Shown: positions 11,620 to 24,388, counted from the stretch's first letter. The stretch: 64,000 nt of DNA from Ceratobasidium sp. AG-K (GCA_037039685.1 JAWNGF010000001.1:1550001-1614000), one strand, 5' to 3'. Made by a program: numbers and translations. The notes: generated by a model not told the origin, from the sequence alone.

Positions 11620-12001
11620 ATGTCCTATGCGCTCTCCCAGTCGACCTTCGAGTCGCTCTTGCCCTCGGTAGTCTCCATCATCCAGGCCACCCAGCCCCCC
11701 ACGACCCCCGCCCAGAAACAAGAACTCGCCAAAGCCGTAAGTCCCCCGCTTCATCCGGCCGAGTTGACCAACGTGCACAGACCATGGCCCTGCGCACTCG
11801 ACTCGCCACCGCCCGGGACCTCGTCGACACCTTGCCGGGCGGAGAAATGTTGTTGCAACACCAACAAGAGGTCATTGCCATGCTCGCCGACACGAGGGAC
11901 AAGCGCCGGTAAGCCCCCCCGCACGCGCTGCTTATCGCTGCTAACCGGATCCTAGCGCTCAACTGGCCCGGCTGGCCGAGCTCTCGGTGGGAAAATCGTA
12001 A
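11620..12001 (+). CDS. Small Mediator Med9-like protein
   Basis: Three exons (11620-11736, 11781-11908, 11956-12001) total 291 nt, 96 residues. The protein is helical, with a hydrophobic N-terminal helix (STFESLLPSVVSIIQA), a Pro-rich linker and a second helix pair around RDLVDTLPGGEMLLQHQQEV and a Lys/Arg-rich end. The pattern of an N-terminal helix, an LPGG turn and a C-terminal coiled segment recalls Mediator subunit 9 of fungi, a small middle-module subunit. The identification rests on pattern alone. All splice phases fit. Its stop lies 18 nt from the stop of convergent IML1, so the two transcripts must overlap. Confidence 0.6.
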
Positions 12002-12019
12002 TGTATACATAATAATACA

Positions 12020-15000
12020 CTAGTCAAACAACTCCTGTACGCTCGGCTGCGGGGCGGGTGGCGGAGGCGGCGGAGGCGGGGGCAACTTTCCCACGATTTC
12101 GTCGTAGAATTCTTGAAGCCGTTCGCGGTCTGCGCAAAACTTGGCCAGCTCGCGTCTAATCTCGTCGGCCCGGGTGTGGTGTTTGGTCTTGCCTTGGGCA
12201 CCCATCGCATAGCTGTTTGGGGCCAGCAGCCGGTTCGTGATCCACCTAAAGCCTTCAGTCCCTCCGATGACTTGAACAAAGGCCAGGCCAGACTTGTGCA
12301 CGAATTGGGAATAAGTAAACGGGCTTCGGCGGTACGAGTAGAACACGTCGACGCTGTCCGGATAATTGGCCCCGGCCGAAATGTCGAGAATGTATCCAAA
12401 GTGCTTCAGGATCGCGTACTCAAAGTACTGCAGCACCTGGGTACCCTCGGGCACACGCTTGGCCAGGTCCGGGATCTGGGGCGGCGCCAGTGCGAGTGGC
12501 ACGGGGAAACACGACTGGAACACATTGGTCTGGCTAATGTCGGTGATTTGGTCCACATACGCTTCGACTATTTTTAGACCGTAGCGCTTCAGGGCGTGGT
12601 TCCAAGAAATGATCATGTCATCTACGGAATGTTAGTTTATGCGTGATTGGTGTCGTACGACTCACCTATGAACCTCGCCGTCGTACCCAACCAATTGAGC
12701 TCGAAATGAAACGCAGTCATTGGGTTGTGAATCACGTCGTGGTGCAAGATCACCCGCTCCGACTGGTCGCTGCGTCGCATTGGGTCCACGTCGATCGTCA
12801 TGGTCTGGCTGAGCACGAGTTGGCGCCGTGTGCGCCGAGGGGGAAACAGGCTCGACTTGGGCCCCATCCCAAGCTTGTCACCCCTGACGTCCTCGACTGA
12901 CGGGCGACTGTTGAGCGTTGCGGCGGTACGGAACCATTGTCGAGCCTTGTTGGTCGTGGGAGCTGCAAATTCTCCGGCCAGGCGATAATAATAGTGTCTG
13001 AAACCGAGTTAGCCATGGTCGAGCTCAGACGCCGTACTCACCCATCCATGAACCCATGCGCACCCCGACAATGCTCCAACATACCAAGCCCCAACAACCT
13101 ATTTCCCTGTTCCACGCCCTGCTCCCGCGTCGAAACGTCTTTAAACTCTCTCACCAGCCACGACACAAACTCGCGCCCGGTAAAGCTATCCTGATACTGG
13201 ATCCCATGCCACTTATGATCCTTGATCGGCACACCTCCCTCCTCTCTCATCGCACGCGCAATGGCTCCCGGGTTCATATCCTCCAACACCCGCTCGCTCT
13301 GGCGCTTCTTCTTCAACGGCCCCCGCGCATGCAGTTCCCCGATCTGCGCCATCAACCCCTCATCCAGCACACATACCGCCGGATCCAACGTCGTCTCGAC
13401 AAACCGCGGTGGGGGCAAATCCGACTCGTCGGGCCTCAACCACCGCGCCTTGGCAAACAACTCGGCAAGCCGCTCCGTCACGCCCAACAGCCGGATCTCT
13501 TCCTCGTCGAGCGTATCGCCCTCGCCTGCGCTTCCGCGTGGGGCTGCAAACGCTGCGGGGGGCGAGTCTTCGGATGGAATGACGAGATAACGTGTGCGCC
13601 AGTATCGGAGTGCGTCTGAGAGGTCGCGTTCGTACCCTGCGACGAGCGTGTCTGTGCGGTTCCAGCCGTATTCTTCGAGGATGGGAAAGCTGAACGAGGT
13701 GGAGACTTCGGTGTACCCGGTGCCGAGGTTGGGCCAGACTAGGCATTCGTATCTAAAGGGGTCGGTGGGGTGTGAGCTGCGTCGGATCCACCGGCGCACG
13801 AGGACCTCTCCGGCTGTATGTGGTCAGAGTCGCACCCCCGCTGATTTGGAGCACTCACCAACTGGGTTGTAGCTAATCTGCTGAATCTGGTCGCTCATGC
13901 TCAAGCATACAACGTCCCGAGCCGACTTGAGCACCTCGGATATGCCAGGCGGGTATTGTGTATTCAGCGCTAGCCCAGCAACGATCGGGAAACCCTTGCC
14001 AGACGTCTTGGATCGCCTCGGGTTCTGAGGCCCTGCAGTCGTGTTTGTCCCGCTCTTTGGGTGGGCAACAACAAACTGGAAGCCTTGCTGCAACCTCAGC
14101 GCCGCCATTCCCCGCATAACCAACAACGCGAGTTCGTCCTGTTCCATGTTTTCGTCGTCTGCGCCAAGCAAAAACGATGATCGAATGTCCTCCGAATTGA
14201 GCATCACAATATAGTCATAGTCTCGCCAAGTCATGTTCACCTCGCGCTGAGGAGGAATATAGTCCACGCTCATGGGTAAACACGCAGGAGTGCATATCGA
14301 GCGCCACTTCATGTGATGCTGGAACGTAGGACGAGGAAACAGGTGCTGCCAACGTCTGGCCAGCGTCGTTTGGCTTTCGGGCAACACAGAAGACGGTCGG
14401 CATGGGTTTGTGAGTTCGGGCTGAGCGGGAGCAGGAGCTGTGGTGATCGTGTTGGTTCGGCGGAGCGCTGCGACAGGGTCGTCCGAGGGTGATGCCGAGT
14501 CCTCTGGAGCGGGCCTCTGAGTTCGTTTGGGTTCGACTTTGCGCTTGGCAATCGCAATCGGGTCAGGTGGAATGGGCGAGGTGCGTGCAGGGGCCACTGG
14601 AGCGGGCGGAGGAGCCAAAGGACCAGCTGCGATATCTTCAGCTTGCCGTTCAATGTGAACGGTGGATGCGGTCGGGGTGGCTGCTACGGGCCTGAAAGGA
14701 GTGAAGAGCCAGTTTTTGGCGAGCGAGGACAGCCCCCCACCAGTCTTGCGACGGTTAGATGATACGGTTGACGTCGAGCGTATGGACTCTTGCGAAGGGG
14801 AGACGCTGCGGCGCTGGGACGTCATTGGCTTTGTTGGCGTAGTTGGATTGGTGTCGGCAGTAGGCAAGCCCAACGTAGGCAACGGCTCGGGAGAGTGTCC
14901 GAGAAAGGCTGGCACAGCTTCGATGCGTGCACGACTAGTTGACGCACGCCTAAGGTTTGGCTTTCGTACATTCTTGAATGGCAGCATCGGCATCGGCTGT

Positions 15001-17039
15001 TGCGGCTGATCTTGCTTTGTATGCTCTTCCAGCAAGTCGTTGAGACTGCTTTGGCTCGACTCCATATCGGTAGCATGCGCGGTTGACAGTGCGCTAGCTT
15101 CGTTGCTCCCAGTGTGGTGGACATGGTGGTGGTGATGGTGGTGATGCTCTCTGACCACAGGGGAAAATATGCTTCCATCAAACATCTCTCGTGCAATTCG
15201 CCTTCCTTCCCTAGAGTTGGCGCCTCCCATGGGCGAGACAGTGTCGGGATCCACGTGGGGGATAGAAATGGTTGCGGTTACGTCATGTTCGAGCAGCCCA
15301 AGCATCTGAACTTCGTACATGCGGGCCCGTGCGACAAATCTAAGCTCGAGTTAGCTAGCGTGTAATGCCCCATGCGTAAACATACCGATCCTCTCTAAAC
15401 GGCATGTCTTGCTGCTTATCCCAAAATGATGCCGACACCCAAAATGGCTCCCACCACCAGGTTTTGACATCTTTAGCTGGCTGCTCAAGTTCGGCCCGTC
15501 CCCCGCCCCATAACGGATCCGTCGCACGACTGATGCCTTCATTTGGTGGTACAGGGGTAGGCTCAACTCCTTGGAAACTAAATATAGGAGATGTATGCAA
15601 GGGGCGTTTGGCTAGGCATACTAGGTCAAGTCCAAAGCCCTGGTCGAGTAGTCGTAGAGTAGTTAAACGTAGAAGCTGTTTTTGCACTCGGAAATAGCCA
15701 GTCCCGGGAGTAATCACGAGAATGGAAGAGCCAGTGAGGGATAATGAACGGTCAATGTAGTGAGCTTCTGTTGGGTTTAGAGCCAAGTTCAGAGCCTCGA
15801 GTAAAGGGCCGTCGTGGGCAAACGAGATATTGCCGACCAAGCGCACATCGCCGCCAGCCTCTGCTTTACGGTGGTAGTGATGTGTGAGCAATATATCCCG
15901 CTGAAACGTCCAAAACGCCTCCTTCAAGTCGCGAAGCACCGCGGTCCAATTCGAAACGACCTCCAGATCGACCACCACTTTAAAAAAGTCCTTGTACCAA
16001 GCGCCATCATCGGCCTGTCGCAATGGGCCCGCCGCATACTCCAAATCGTCGAGGTCGTAAAAGACACGAGATATTAGAACCACCGTAATGACATGGTTAG
16101 TCTGGTGTTGCTCCCAACGCTTGATCAGTTCGGGAAAGAACGAGTGGACAATTTTCTCTGTAAACCGCTCGCCATCGTCTGCAAATTCCCATAGCTCCTT
16201 GCACACCTACAACAAGGTTGGCTGCGGAGAAATGATTGCGTAGTTGGAACTTGCCTGCACAAATATAGTGGTTTTTGCCGATAATGACCGGAATATAGCT
16301 TTGGTTGAAGCATCCACGATACCAGACGACGTCTAAATAGGGTTCAGTGAATGTGGGCGAGAATACAACAAGAGATCCATGCCTTTTTGCCTTTAACGTA
16401 GATGTTCCGGATTGAGGCTGAAATACAACCAATAAAATTGACTCGTTGGCCGACGTAGACGCACGTATCCTTGAGGCTAGTCGACAATCTCCACATATCG
16501 CACCGGCCGAGGTACTGGTCTCTAAACTCAATCTCAATATAGTCGACAATGCCCGAGTTTCTGTCGATCTAGTTTCCATGTTATGCATAGCTCCAGGTGC
16601 CAGTATGTGCCTCACCTTGGTTAGTAGAACATCTGCATGGTTCTTAAACCCAAAATATGTCGCAATTGGGCGAGCGACCGTAATCTATACTATGCGTTAG
16701 GTGCAATCTTTCTGGGGCAACGGAGCATACCTGATTGGTCGTTGGTCGCGTAGCGTCGTCGGGCGGAATTATAAACAATACACCTTCAGAATCCTGTGAC
16801 TTCCCGCTTGATATTCGTATCACATCGCCGACAGCAAGACCAGGCCAACTTTCACGGTTGAAAATAATATCAGCCATATTCACTCGTGACCCAGCGACAT
16901 GAGGGTCAGCGGCCCAGAGAGTAATCCATTTGGTCTGCCCAATGTTCAGCTGGGGTGGTGGTGGTAACATGGAGCTGATGGTGCTCGAACGCTTACGTCC
17001 GTGAGAGTGATGCACGGAGGGGGAGGGTGATGAATTCAT
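12020..17039 (-). CDS. IML1: Iml1 / DEPDC5, GATOR1 (SEACIT) subunit
   Basis: Nine exons (17039-16731, 16684-16616, 16568-16367, 16298-16255, 16206-15386, 15339-13859, 13813-13042, 12997-12666, 12621-12020) total 4632 nt, 1543 residues. Iml1 is the GTPase-activating subunit of SEACIT/GATOR1, which turns off TORC1 at the vacuole when amino acids are scarce. Family blocks seen: N-terminal domain (DYIEIEFRDQYLGRCDMWRL), SABA-type core (VCKELWEFADDGERF, SPIFSFQGVEPTPVP), a long Ser/Pro-rich disordered insert with a nine-His tract, a DEP domain (WHGIQYQDSFTGREFVSWLV) and the C-terminal domain (FHFELNWLGTTARFI), ending in a poly-Pro tail. One intron (16207-16254) has a GC donor. The fourth exon is only 44 nt. 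Divergent from the PUB gene upstream. Confidence 0.93.
15116..15150 (+). repeat. GGT/GAT trinucleotide tract coding a His run in IML1
   Basis: On the minus strand this reads as a run of His codons (HHHHHHHHVHH) in the disordered insert of Iml1. Imperfect CAC/CAT codon mixing suggests protein-level maintenance rather than a fresh microsatellite. Confidence 0.8.
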
Positions 17040-17402
17040 GATTGATACAGCCTGAAAGCCAAATCCCTAAATCCTTGTTGGCAATAAGATGGAGTTTAAT
17101 AACGCGCAGAAGCCGAGGACACATTACTGCGATCTGCTCACAGTAAAAGTGCATAACCCACTAGTCCCCGCAATGCTTCCTCGCCAGTATTGATCCGAGG
17201 TATTGTAAGAGTCAAACCACGCCTTGCTTGCAACGAGACGGGCGAGTCAGGCTTCAAGTTCGGGATGCGCTCGTGGGCGGATGAATCCGCGCTGATCCGT
17301 GTGTGGGTATATTGACGAGCCGCTGATGTCATCCTAGCGCCCGCCCTGTTGCCACAACAGCATACGACTTGAAGCTCCCACCATATACACCCAGATTATA
17401 AA
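17040..17402. promoter_or_regulatory. Divergent promoter between IML1 and the PUB gene
   Basis: 363 nt without coding signal between two divergent start codons. The ATG at 17403 is preceded by an A-rich leader (attataaaATG). No CACGTG box was seen here. Confidence 0.45.
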
Positions 17403-18413
17403 ATGACATCTCCTCCTTCGAGTCCCAATGAATCAAAACGTTTGGCCGACTCGAGTCGTATTGCCGAGGCGGCTTTGAAGAGGCTAGCCCAGCCTGATGT
17501 TATTCCCGACGGCGAAGAACTCCGGCACGAGATAGAGCGACCGCTGAGGCAAAAGTTCAGGAGACTGGTGGATCCTGGGATCGTCCGGGACAATAGTGAT
17601 GCAGACGCTAAGAAGGTGGGTGCAGTTTGAGTTGGCCTGACGGCTATATTTGACCGCAAGATGTGTTTAAGGCATTCGAGGTAAATTAATCAAGACATAC
17701 TACAGATTATCATCACCTATTGTCCGTTCTTGTAGGTTTTGTCGAAGCTTGCCGAAAACCTCTTGTCGGATCCGGAAAATCCAAAGTTTAAAGAGTTCAA
17801 GTCAACCAACAAGGTAAGTGGCTAATGCTGACCCAAGCATCGTAATAACCTTGGTATGGGAAGACTATACAACGTGCCCTGATTGAGCCCAAAGGTGCTA
17901 TCGAGTATGCTATCGAGGTATGAATGTCGCCTGTGTCCGTGCGCTGACCTAATATCCCTAATAGCTTGGGTTCCGAGCTGCCGTCGAGGACTTTCAGCCC
18001 AAGTACGTCTGGCATTCTAGCCCGGAGAATCTTCAAGCCCTTCGAGTTGGTAGAGATGTTCTCCGGGAGCACATGGAACTCGCAGCCTCCAAGGAACAAC
18101 GAACCAACGTGGGCAAACAATCGGTCAAGCAAGAGCAATCGGCTGCAGTTAAGAATGTGAGTCATTTCACAGGCTTGCATGGGGCTCACTTGACTATCGT
18201 CAAATACAGGCACTGTTGGCATTTGAGGACGACCGCAAGCGTCGGAAAGCCCTGGATGCACGTCTGAAACAAACTGGATACGCAGATCTCCTTCCCAAGA
18301 AGACTCCCACGAATGCCACACCCCAGTCACCAACATTCACCACTCAAGGTGAAGGAGCGACAATCGGTAGCCCATCAGCTCGCCGCGGCTTCGTCCACGA
18401 AGATGATGAGTAG
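17403..18413 (+). CDS. PUB/PUG-domain protein
   Basis: Five exons (17403-17615, 17736-17813, 17864-17917, 17965-18156, 18210-18413) total 741 nt, 246 residues. The middle part carries a PUB/PUG fold: AENLLSDPENPKFKEFKSTN, then IQRALIEPKGAIEYAIELGF. These match the usual pattern in which a conserved Asn-x-x-hydrophobic helix is followed by G-A-x-E-x-L-x-x-x-G-F. PUB domains bind the C-terminal tail of Cdc48/p97, so this protein is probably a p97 cofactor; peptide N-glycanase and UBX-type partners share the domain, but no transglutaminase or UBX region is present here. The C-terminal part is charged and helical (FEDDRKRRKALDARLKQTGY), followed by a Ser/Thr/Pro tail ending in acidic residues. 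Confidence 0.78.
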
Positions 18414-18938
18414 ACTGTATGCGGCTTGCTTGTTCGATACAGAAAAATTGGTATATTGGGCACTACTTCACATCCACAAACTCCTCGTCTCAGCCATATT
18501 TCAGTTTGGACATTATCCCGGCGTAAAGCCAAAGTAGTTTTAGGGTTGTTTCCTGAATTACGCAGCATGTAGTTGAAGTCAAGTACACTTGAAATGTATC
18601 TGAAATTTAGTTTAGCATCTACATCTGCTATTGAATTGATCTATCTGAAAATACAAGCAAGGCTGTTGTTGCCATCAGTATTTCAACTCAACACACTCGG
18701 TCTAAAACTACATGATCCCCTGAACTTGCTTCGACATTGAAGGCACGCGCAAACACTAGAACTCTTGAATCACAGAGTGGCATTGGATTACGTTATTCGT
18801 TTACTCGATAGATAACAATACGGTCCAAGTAAAGGACAGACGTCAACAAGAAAGCGGGTAGTTGTAACAACAGATCGAAAGTCAAAACGAAGTCGTGAAA
18901 TATAAACAAGAAATCTACCATAAATCATTGTGTCACGT
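18414..18938. other. Convergent spacer
   Basis: Lies between the 3' ends of the PUB gene (+) and the giant repeat gene (-). AT-richer than its surroundings with no supported coding frame, and expected to hold both polyadenylation regions. Confidence 0.5.
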
Positions 18939-21900
18939 TCAAGCAAACCCAAACTTGGACATGTCCAATTTGGATACCCTGCGAGTTGGTTGTGGAGGTG
19001 TTCTCGAGCCCTCAGACTGAGCTTGGTCTTCTTCGGGTGTATGGAAGAGTGACTTGGCACGTTCAAAGGTGGCGCTCTTTTGGCGGGCGAGTGTCCTAGG
19101 AGGGCCTTGCGGTCCACCAGTTTGGGACCTTGCTGGGGTACGTTCAAACATCTTGGTGCGTTCGAGCAGCGATCGAGACCGGCCTAGGTCTGCAGCTTGA
19201 GGGATCGAAGAGGGGGTGGGAAGTGGTTCTGAGGGAGGTGGCCGCATGATTGTCCCAGAGCGTTGTCGGCGCAGAGCGGCAACTGCGGGCGCAGGTGCCG
19301 GTAGAGGCGTGGGTACAGGTTCCAACTCCGGGGCTGCCTCTGATCCTGGCGTAGGTTCAACCTCCGAGTCTTCCTCAATGGTCTCCACTGGCGTAATCAG
19401 GACCTCCGGGCTGACAGGTGCGACATCGGCTTCCGGCAAACCATCGGGGAAAACCTCCGTCTCGAGCTCGATATGTGTCTTGGGCGTGCGCTTCCGTGCG
19501 GGAGTAGCTTCCTCCAGGACCTCAGCAACGAGTTGGGCATGAGTCTTTCGCCATGTTTCAGTATCTGGAGATAAAATAAAAACGGGAATCAGACGTTGGG
19601 AATGGCGGGCTATTAAATTTTCGCTTAGACTCACGAAGCTGGGCATGTGTCTTTCTTGTCATTGCGGGGAATACGCTTGCTTCAACCTTGGCCATTTCAA
19701 CTATATTGTCACATCTAATGAGATCCTGCGCCTGTTTCTAATTCTATATCACAACATACCAAGGCTTCCAGCCCGATTCGGAGAGCTATCCGCCACCTTA
19801 TTTTCAACGATCCTCGATGCCTGTGCCTCGTCCAAAACTACCACTGGTGGGTAAATAATCAGATTGAAGGGGTAGACTGGTGCATAGAGCTCAATGTTCG
19901 GGTAAGCCCGAGCGAGGCGCACGCTCGTGATCTTGACCAGCGAGTAAGGCTTCGAGCTTGGAGCGGCAGCAGACGGAGTAACCTTGGGCACTTGGGTGGT
20001 CGCTGCAGCAGGCTTGAGAGCAGCGCCGACGCTGGGGTAAAGGTTATCGAGGTTGAAGGGGTACCCAAGCGAGGACGCGGCCGCATGTGACGGAACTTGG
20101 ACCTTGTTGTCCGCATTGCCCGATACTGGCGTTTCGAGTTGAGCCTGTTTGAAACTAGGGGCCGGGGTCGATCCTGGGATCACCTTAGGTGCCACGGCTG
20201 CTTTTGAGACCGAAGAATATAGGCACTCCAAGTTGCGAGGGTATACAGCTGGGTAAAGATCGATGAACGGATAGCCCCTTGACATGGTAACCCGCTGAGG
20301 CTTTGCAACAGGAGCAGGGACCGATGGGACGGACGAATGCGTAACAACCACAGGGACAGGAACACTTGCCAGAGGAACGCGCGACTTGGAAGAGACTGAC
20401 GGATAGATCTTCTCCAAGTTGTATGGGTAAACCGCCGGGTAGAGCTCAATGAACGGATACCCCCTCGACGTGACAACATACCGGGGCTTCGGAGCGAGGG
20501 CAGGGACCGATGCGATGGGCGAATGTGCGACAACCACAGGAGCAGGTGCGTGTGCGGGAGGAACGAACGAGTTGGAAGAGACGGACGGGTAGATCTTCTC
20601 CAAATTGTACGGGTAAACCAACGGGTACAGTTCGATGAATGGATATCCCCTCGATGTGACAACATGCTTAGGCTTTGGAGCAGCTGTAGGAACAGGGGCA
20701 GATGGAGTGGCTGCACGGGCAACGGCCAAAGGAGCGGGCACGCTTGTAGGAGTGACATTTGACTTGGGGGCGACGGATGACCTGGGGACCGACGGGTAGA
20801 TGCTTTCCAAGTTGTATGGGTAAACCGCAGGATAGAGGTCGAACGCTGGGTACCTAGCATTCGAAGAAACCGCCAGCGATTTCTCCAAACGTGTCGCCTT
20901 GGTGCCGCCTGGCAGCCGAGCCTGGACCGGAGCTGTGGACATCCGACGTACCGCCGGGTAGATCCTCGCAAGGTTGGTTGGATATGAGAATGCTTCCTTT
21001 GATGGGTACAGCTGTCCTAGGTTGTCCGGATACCGGTCTGAAAACCAAATCCAGTTAGCACCGACTAATTAAACCCACATGGGAGGTGTGAAGAATCCAA
21101 CTTACAAGGATACGCGGTTGGCAACGCCTGTGGCGAGGGCTTCCTGCTTGGCACTGCTGTTGGAATCGAGCATTAGGGGTAGATGGAATTATGGTTCAGT
21201 CAATGAGTACACTAAATCTGGCACCGGGCCGGGAAAGAAATAACTAACAGAGCTCGAATTCCGTGTCGTCATGGACGATCGACGGCCGACGTTCTTGGAG
21301 TCGCTCGCTATGAAGCTGAGCACCTGTGTCTTCCTCGTGCACACGCTCAACGATATCTCCTTGCACGCTCTTCATGCTTTCCTCGCGAACGCTTCTCAAA
21401 CTACTGATGCTACCGACACTACCCTCCCGTATCGCACGTGGAACAGGCGGCACAGGTGGTAGTGTCCTAGACCACTCGGCCGAACGCTTGTCTGCCGGGT
21501 TCACGGCTAGGATAGAGCGCGAACGGGCACGGGTCATCGGGACGGTAATGCTAAGACTTGACTTCCGGCTCGAAGGGGGAGAGCGCGACCGGCTTCGGAC
21601 GGGTTCTACTGGGCTGGTGGTGGACTCAACTGGGCTCGACGCGGGGACGGATTTAGCTGGAGAGGGGTCAGACACAGCAGCCTGGGCATGTACGTCGACC
21701 ATCGGGCGCGCCCTGTTCTGAAGCTTCGAGGCCGGAACGCTAGGGTAGAGATCGAGATGTGGGTACGTAGACGGATAAATCATGAGGTAAGGATATGCGC
21801 CATAGCTTCGCACAGGGGCCAGTGTAGGAGCGACAACTGGGACGGAAGTGACCTCGATACGGACCGGCAACTCGACAGAACGAGAGAGCATCATCGGGGA

Positions 21901-24388
21901 TTCAGGCTGGGCGATTTGGTCGAGGTCAGGAAAGTTGATCGCGTCATCCGAGGCAGAGACAGAGACTGGGAACGAAGGTTGGGCCGCCGACTCGGGGAAC
22001 GAGTACTCAAATACGCCAGGCTCGATTGAAGCTTCGCTGGCGTGGTCTTCGGACGCTTCACTAACATAGTCCTCTGAAGCTTCGCCAACATCCTTGGGGG
22101 CATACTCGAACGGCTCGCGGTAGCTATCATCCATCTCGTGGCTAAAGCTCACTTCAGCCTCCTGTCCAAAGGTGTCTGCAAGTTCTTGTCCGTGGCCATC
22201 TTCAAAAGCCAGGCTCCTCTCTTCGGTGATTTGAACGACATGAGGCGACTCGAGCTCGAGTTCAAACTCGAATGCAGACCCTTGAAGCTCTTCGCGATCT
22301 TCGTCTCCGCCAAAGGCTCCGTCGTAAAGCGACTCGACATCGTCTTCGGGCTCGGAGAATGGCGCGTTGCGTTCGTATCCTTCCTCATAGACAGCGCGAG
22401 ATTGAACCGACACCGAGTCGCGCACCGAGACCTCATCGTGTACCGAAACCGAAACCGACCTAGCCATGGGTGCGTCGTCATGAGCGAGCTCGACCTGGAC
22501 AGACTCGGCTTCCACTTCCTCTTCTTCCTCTTGCACACCGGGGAGGGGCAAAGGTGACGCCGTGGGCCACCCAAACTCCCATCGATACGGCAATCCCATT
22601 CGCGCGTACGCCTCCTCCTCGGTTTCGACTTCAGTACCCCATTGCATAGTGCTCATACGTCCAACCCGTCCGGGAGTCATCTCTTCCCTGTCTCCCAGCC
22701 CGGGGCTAGGTACCCACTCGCGTGGTTGGGCACCAGCCGGCGTAGGGGGATACGACAGAGGTGGGCCCCAAGTTGTCGCAGTCGAAGGCGTGAGCAGTAC
22801 AGACCCCTCGGCACGACGGCCCAAGTCGGGGGAACGGGCGATGTGGTCGTACAGTGCGTGCCATTGAGCAGGAGTGGGTGGGTAGCTGAGTGGTGCACCC
22901 CAGGTCGTTGCGGTGGAAGGTGTTAGGAGCACACTGCCCTCGGCGCGTTCACCCAGGTCTGGGGACCGAACGAGTTCGTGCATGGCGGCCCATTGAGCGG
23001 GAGTGGGAGGGTACGAGAGAGGAGCGCCCCAAGAGGTAGCAGTCGACGGGGTAAGGAGGACGGAGCCTTCGGCGCGTTCTCCGACATCTGGGCTGCGCAC
23101 GCGCCATTCGGGCTCAAGCTCGAGCTCCGACTCGACGTCCGAGTCGTAATGAGGTCCCCAGCTCGTCGCGGTAGTGGGAGTAAGGGCAACCGAACCTTCA
23201 GCACGCTCGAGGATATGGACAGACGGAACACGCGACGAGGCCGTGGTAGCACACGACGAAGCAGGAGACGAGGGGCCGGCAGACGTGATGGACCATTGGA
23301 AATCGTCGAAATTAAGCGGCCCGGGCTCGGCATCCTCCACAGCAGTGGTTTCGGTTGGGAGGGGCACCGAATCATCTGTTGGGACCGTAGGCGCTTCAGG
23401 CTGGAGCGATGCAGGCTCAGGCGTGACAAGCGCGCTCCACCGTCGGACCTTTTCAACCGTTTCGTTGCTCGCGGATTTGGGAGTTGGGCTCGGTACTGGA
23501 GAGGGACCAGAGTCGATTTGGACTTGTAGAGCAGGCTCCTGGCGAGGGACAAGTGCGAGCGGGCGCGGGACATGTACACCCCGGGTACGGTTTGAGTCTC
23601 CCAAAGGCGATGCCAACGGCCGGGGGCTGGTCGGCATTGCCCGTGCTAGGTCCGGCACTAGTTCTTTCCGGGAAACATGTGCATGCCACATTGGATACCA
23701 TCGTGCGCTTGGAATATCAATGTCGAATTGAACGCGCCCGGCAACAGGAAGACCAAGGGGCAGAGATGCGTCGTCGGTATGGAGGTGCCTGGCCCAAAGC
23801 AAGGGCCATACTTCGTCGGTGATGCGAGGGGATTCGGGGGCGTCAGGCAAGTGAAGGTACAGGCACAGACCAGTAGTGCTGGGGAGGCTGAACTCTTTGG
23901 CTATCGCAGCCAGTTGTGCAAAGAGCTGAAGCGAATACGATGAGCGCCGGAAAGTCCGGACAGAAAAAAAAACCTACCGTTGGAAAGAGTGGAACGAGCA
24001 GACCACTGGAAAGCTTGCCAGACGACTTGTAACCAACAGAGAGCTCCGCAATGAGGTTTTCAGGCGGCATTAGTACAACCAACCAGCGGGTCTGTGGTCG
24101 AGAAGCACCTCGAAAATCTCGTGAAAAAGACTGGCTAGATGGACCTGCAAGGCGTCGAACGCGAGCCGACTCCCATGTCTCTGGAGTGGCCGGAATAGTG
24201 GGAAGCATATAGTTGTCTGGGTGCGAAGGCCGGCGCTGGGGAGTCGCGTAGAGCGACGAGAGCGACTCTGTGTCCGGAGGCGATGGGGGATGTTCGGCAG
24301 AGACAGCACCGGTGCGAGAAGAGCCAAATTGCTTGCGGTCAACGAGCGACGAGGTCTGGCGATACATAGCGCTGTCTGCTGCCTGCAA
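18939..24388 (-). CDS. Giant Ser/Pro-rich protein with YP repeats
   Basis: Six exons (24388-23978, 23925-21249, 21157-21106, 21037-19760, 19700-19635, 19564-18939), about 1700 residues. Residues 1-250 hold the only globular-looking part (RWLVVLMPPENLIAELSVGY, TLFAQLAAIAKEFSLP, DEVWPLLWARHL). Then come a Pro/Ser region with three to four copies of a roughly 39-residue unit built on EGSVLLTPSTATTWG, a long acidic Glu/Ser stretch, and at least four copies of a YPFIELYPAVYPYNLEKIYP-type unit. The end is another Pro-rich tail with two RKTHAQL motifs. Nearest description: proteophosphoglycan-like, or a phosphorylated scaffold protein; no signal peptide is visible, so secretion is not supported. The frame between exons 3 and 4 works only if one base of the GGG run at 21120-21122 is extra. 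Confidence 0.7.
20221..20870 (-). repeat. YP tandem repeat array
   Basis: Four clear copies of a coding repeat whose conserved core (TCCAA..TTGTA/CGGGTA on the plus strand) recurs at about 20806, 20600, 20412 and 20227, a period of 185-206 nt. Each encodes about 62-69 residues ending in YP-x-x-x-LYP-x-VYP-x-NLE-x-x-YPSV. More degenerate copies flank it in exons 2-4. Confidence 0.85.
22750..23230 (-). repeat. Tandem repeat coding the EGSVLLTPSTAT unit
   Basis: Three near-identical copies plus one more diverged copy of a unit of roughly 117-120 nt. Each encodes GERAEGSVLLTPSTATTWG followed by a PLSYPPTPAQW stretch. It is unrelated to the YP repeat downstream, so the gene carries two independent repeat families. 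Confidence 0.85.

Noticed and set aside
13056..13619. 187-codon plus-strand frame
   Set aside because: Antisense shadow of the IML1 DEP-domain exon, with GC-driven openness.
16291..16367. Frameshift in IML1 at an AAAAAGG run
   Set aside because: A 68-nt intron with acceptor aaccaaag followed by a 44-nt exon restores the frame; the full model closes on 1544 codons.
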